From DASSZN01 sp035702805 (GTDB taxonomy: Bacteria > Chloroflexota > Chloroflexia > Thermomicrobiales > Thermomicrobiaceae): 6,705 nt of DNA. This document shows, one piece after another, positions 6,429 through 6,705 of this stretch. The position numbers and the translations under genes are program-made. Below the pieces are notes generated by a model. It did no database searches and was not told the DNA's origin. It was given only the letters and a program-made list of their open reading frames with translations. How positions within the stretch are numbered: the first letter of the stretch is position 1; each line of letters opens with the position of its first letter. The stretch covers positions 1-6,705 of the forward strand of contig DASSZN010000209.1 of NCBI GenBank assembly GCA_035702805.1, read 5' to 3'.

Positions 6429-6528
6429 GAACCTGTGGGTCACGATGTGCCAACTGGCATGGGCCTTGCGCCTCGCCGTCGCGGAATCGGAACCGTCCGA
6501 CGACGAATTGCAGGGAGGGAGCCAGCAG

Positions 6529-6705
6529 GTGCAGGACGCGGAGCGAGATCGGGCCGTGGGCGCGGGCAGCGCGGCCACGACGATCGGCGTCGCCGCCGGT
6601 GGCATCGGCGGGATGCTTGGGGCAGGTGGCCCGGGGATGATCGGCGGCATGGTGCTCGGCTGGGTGGTCGGGTTCCTGACCGGCATCATCATGGGCATGA
6701 ACTCC
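6529..6705 (+). CDS. Glycine-zipper small membrane protein, N-terminal part (runs off right edge)
   Basis: Fifty-nine residues are visible from GTG 6529, with no stop before the window ends. A short acidic/basic head ('VQDAERDRAVG') precedes a hydrophobic region rich in glycine. Small residues fall at every fourth position: A12, A16, G20, G24, G28, A32, G36, G40, G44, G48, G52 and G56. A 'GGPG' turn at 33-36 suggests a hairpin of two packed helices, as in glycine-zipper proteins. The start is supported by GGGAGGGAG (6513-6521), 7 nt upstream. An in-frame ATG at 6445, 16 bp after the queC stop, would add 28 residues but has no good ribosome site. Function is unknown; membrane anchoring or oligomerisation is inferred. 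It could be co-transcribed with queC. Confidence 0.6.
   Translation, partial: MQDAERDRAVGAGSAATTIGVAAGGIGGMLGAGGPGMIGGMVLGWVVGFLTGIIMGMNS

Noticed and set aside
6321..6698. A proline-rich minus-strand frame (125 codons)
   Set aside because: Its proline run is the complement of the glycine codons in the plus-strand gene, and it overlaps the conserved QueC zinc-cysteine region.
6445..6705. Possible bacteriocin precursor with a double-glycine leader ('SDDELQGG') and a GxxxG core
   Set aside because: The GG pair is encoded by the GGGAGGGAG ribosome-site sequence for the GTG at 6529. The -7 position is Asp rather than hydrophobic, and no peptidase-transporter gene is visible. The shorter GTG start explains the sequence better.

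Overview
The window is very GC-rich DNA, roughly two thirds or more G+C by eye, with dense gene packing and strong G/C preference at third codon positions. It encodes an RNase J, an AlaX-type tRNA editing protein, a LigD-type primase-polymerase domain, QueC and several small membrane proteins. This mix fits a high-GC bacterium such as a Thermomicrobia-type Chloroflexota or, less likely, an actinobacterium. That assignment is inference; no rRNA or other decisive marker is present.

Left part (1-2451, minus strand): a tight three-gene unit read leftward. It runs alaX (1702-2451), a class I/II PLP-dependent aminotransferase (515-1705, 4-bp GTGA overlap with alaX), then a LigD polymerase-domain gene (1-489, 25 bp further on), which leaves the window. 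A good sigma-70-like promoter with a perfect TTGACA -35 box lies just upstream of alaX, and a perfect dyad covers its -10 box.

Middle part (2452-4597): a roughly 175-bp divergent leader holds the alaX promoter and two adjoining inverted repeats. A possible small 77-residue ORF (2627-2860) follows, then a GC-rich hairpin, then the RNase J gene (2933-4597). RNase J is complete and keeps its metal-binding catalytic residues.

Right part (4598-6705): a small four-helix membrane protein (4612-4962) faces RNase J tail to tail with only 14 bp between them. Upstream of it on the same strand is a YdjM/DUF457-type membrane-bound hydrolase (5055-5753). queC (5739-6428, plus strand) starts head to head with this hydrolase, and the two coding starts appear to overlap by 15 bp. 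After queC, a truncated plus-strand gene starts at GTG 6529 (or ATG 6445) and encodes a glycine-zipper membrane protein with a small residue at every fourth position.

Working together: RNase J acts in mRNA and rRNA processing, AlaX clears mischarged tRNA-Ala, QueC makes preQ0 for tRNA queuosine, and the LigD domain is linked to end-joining repair. Apart from the alaX-aminotransferase-ligD transcription unit there is no clear single pathway. I see no CRISPR array, tRNA, rRNA, insertion sequence or phage gene. I found no convincing new multi-gene system; the most unusual items are the glycine ladder at the right edge and the dyads in the 2494-2614 leader.
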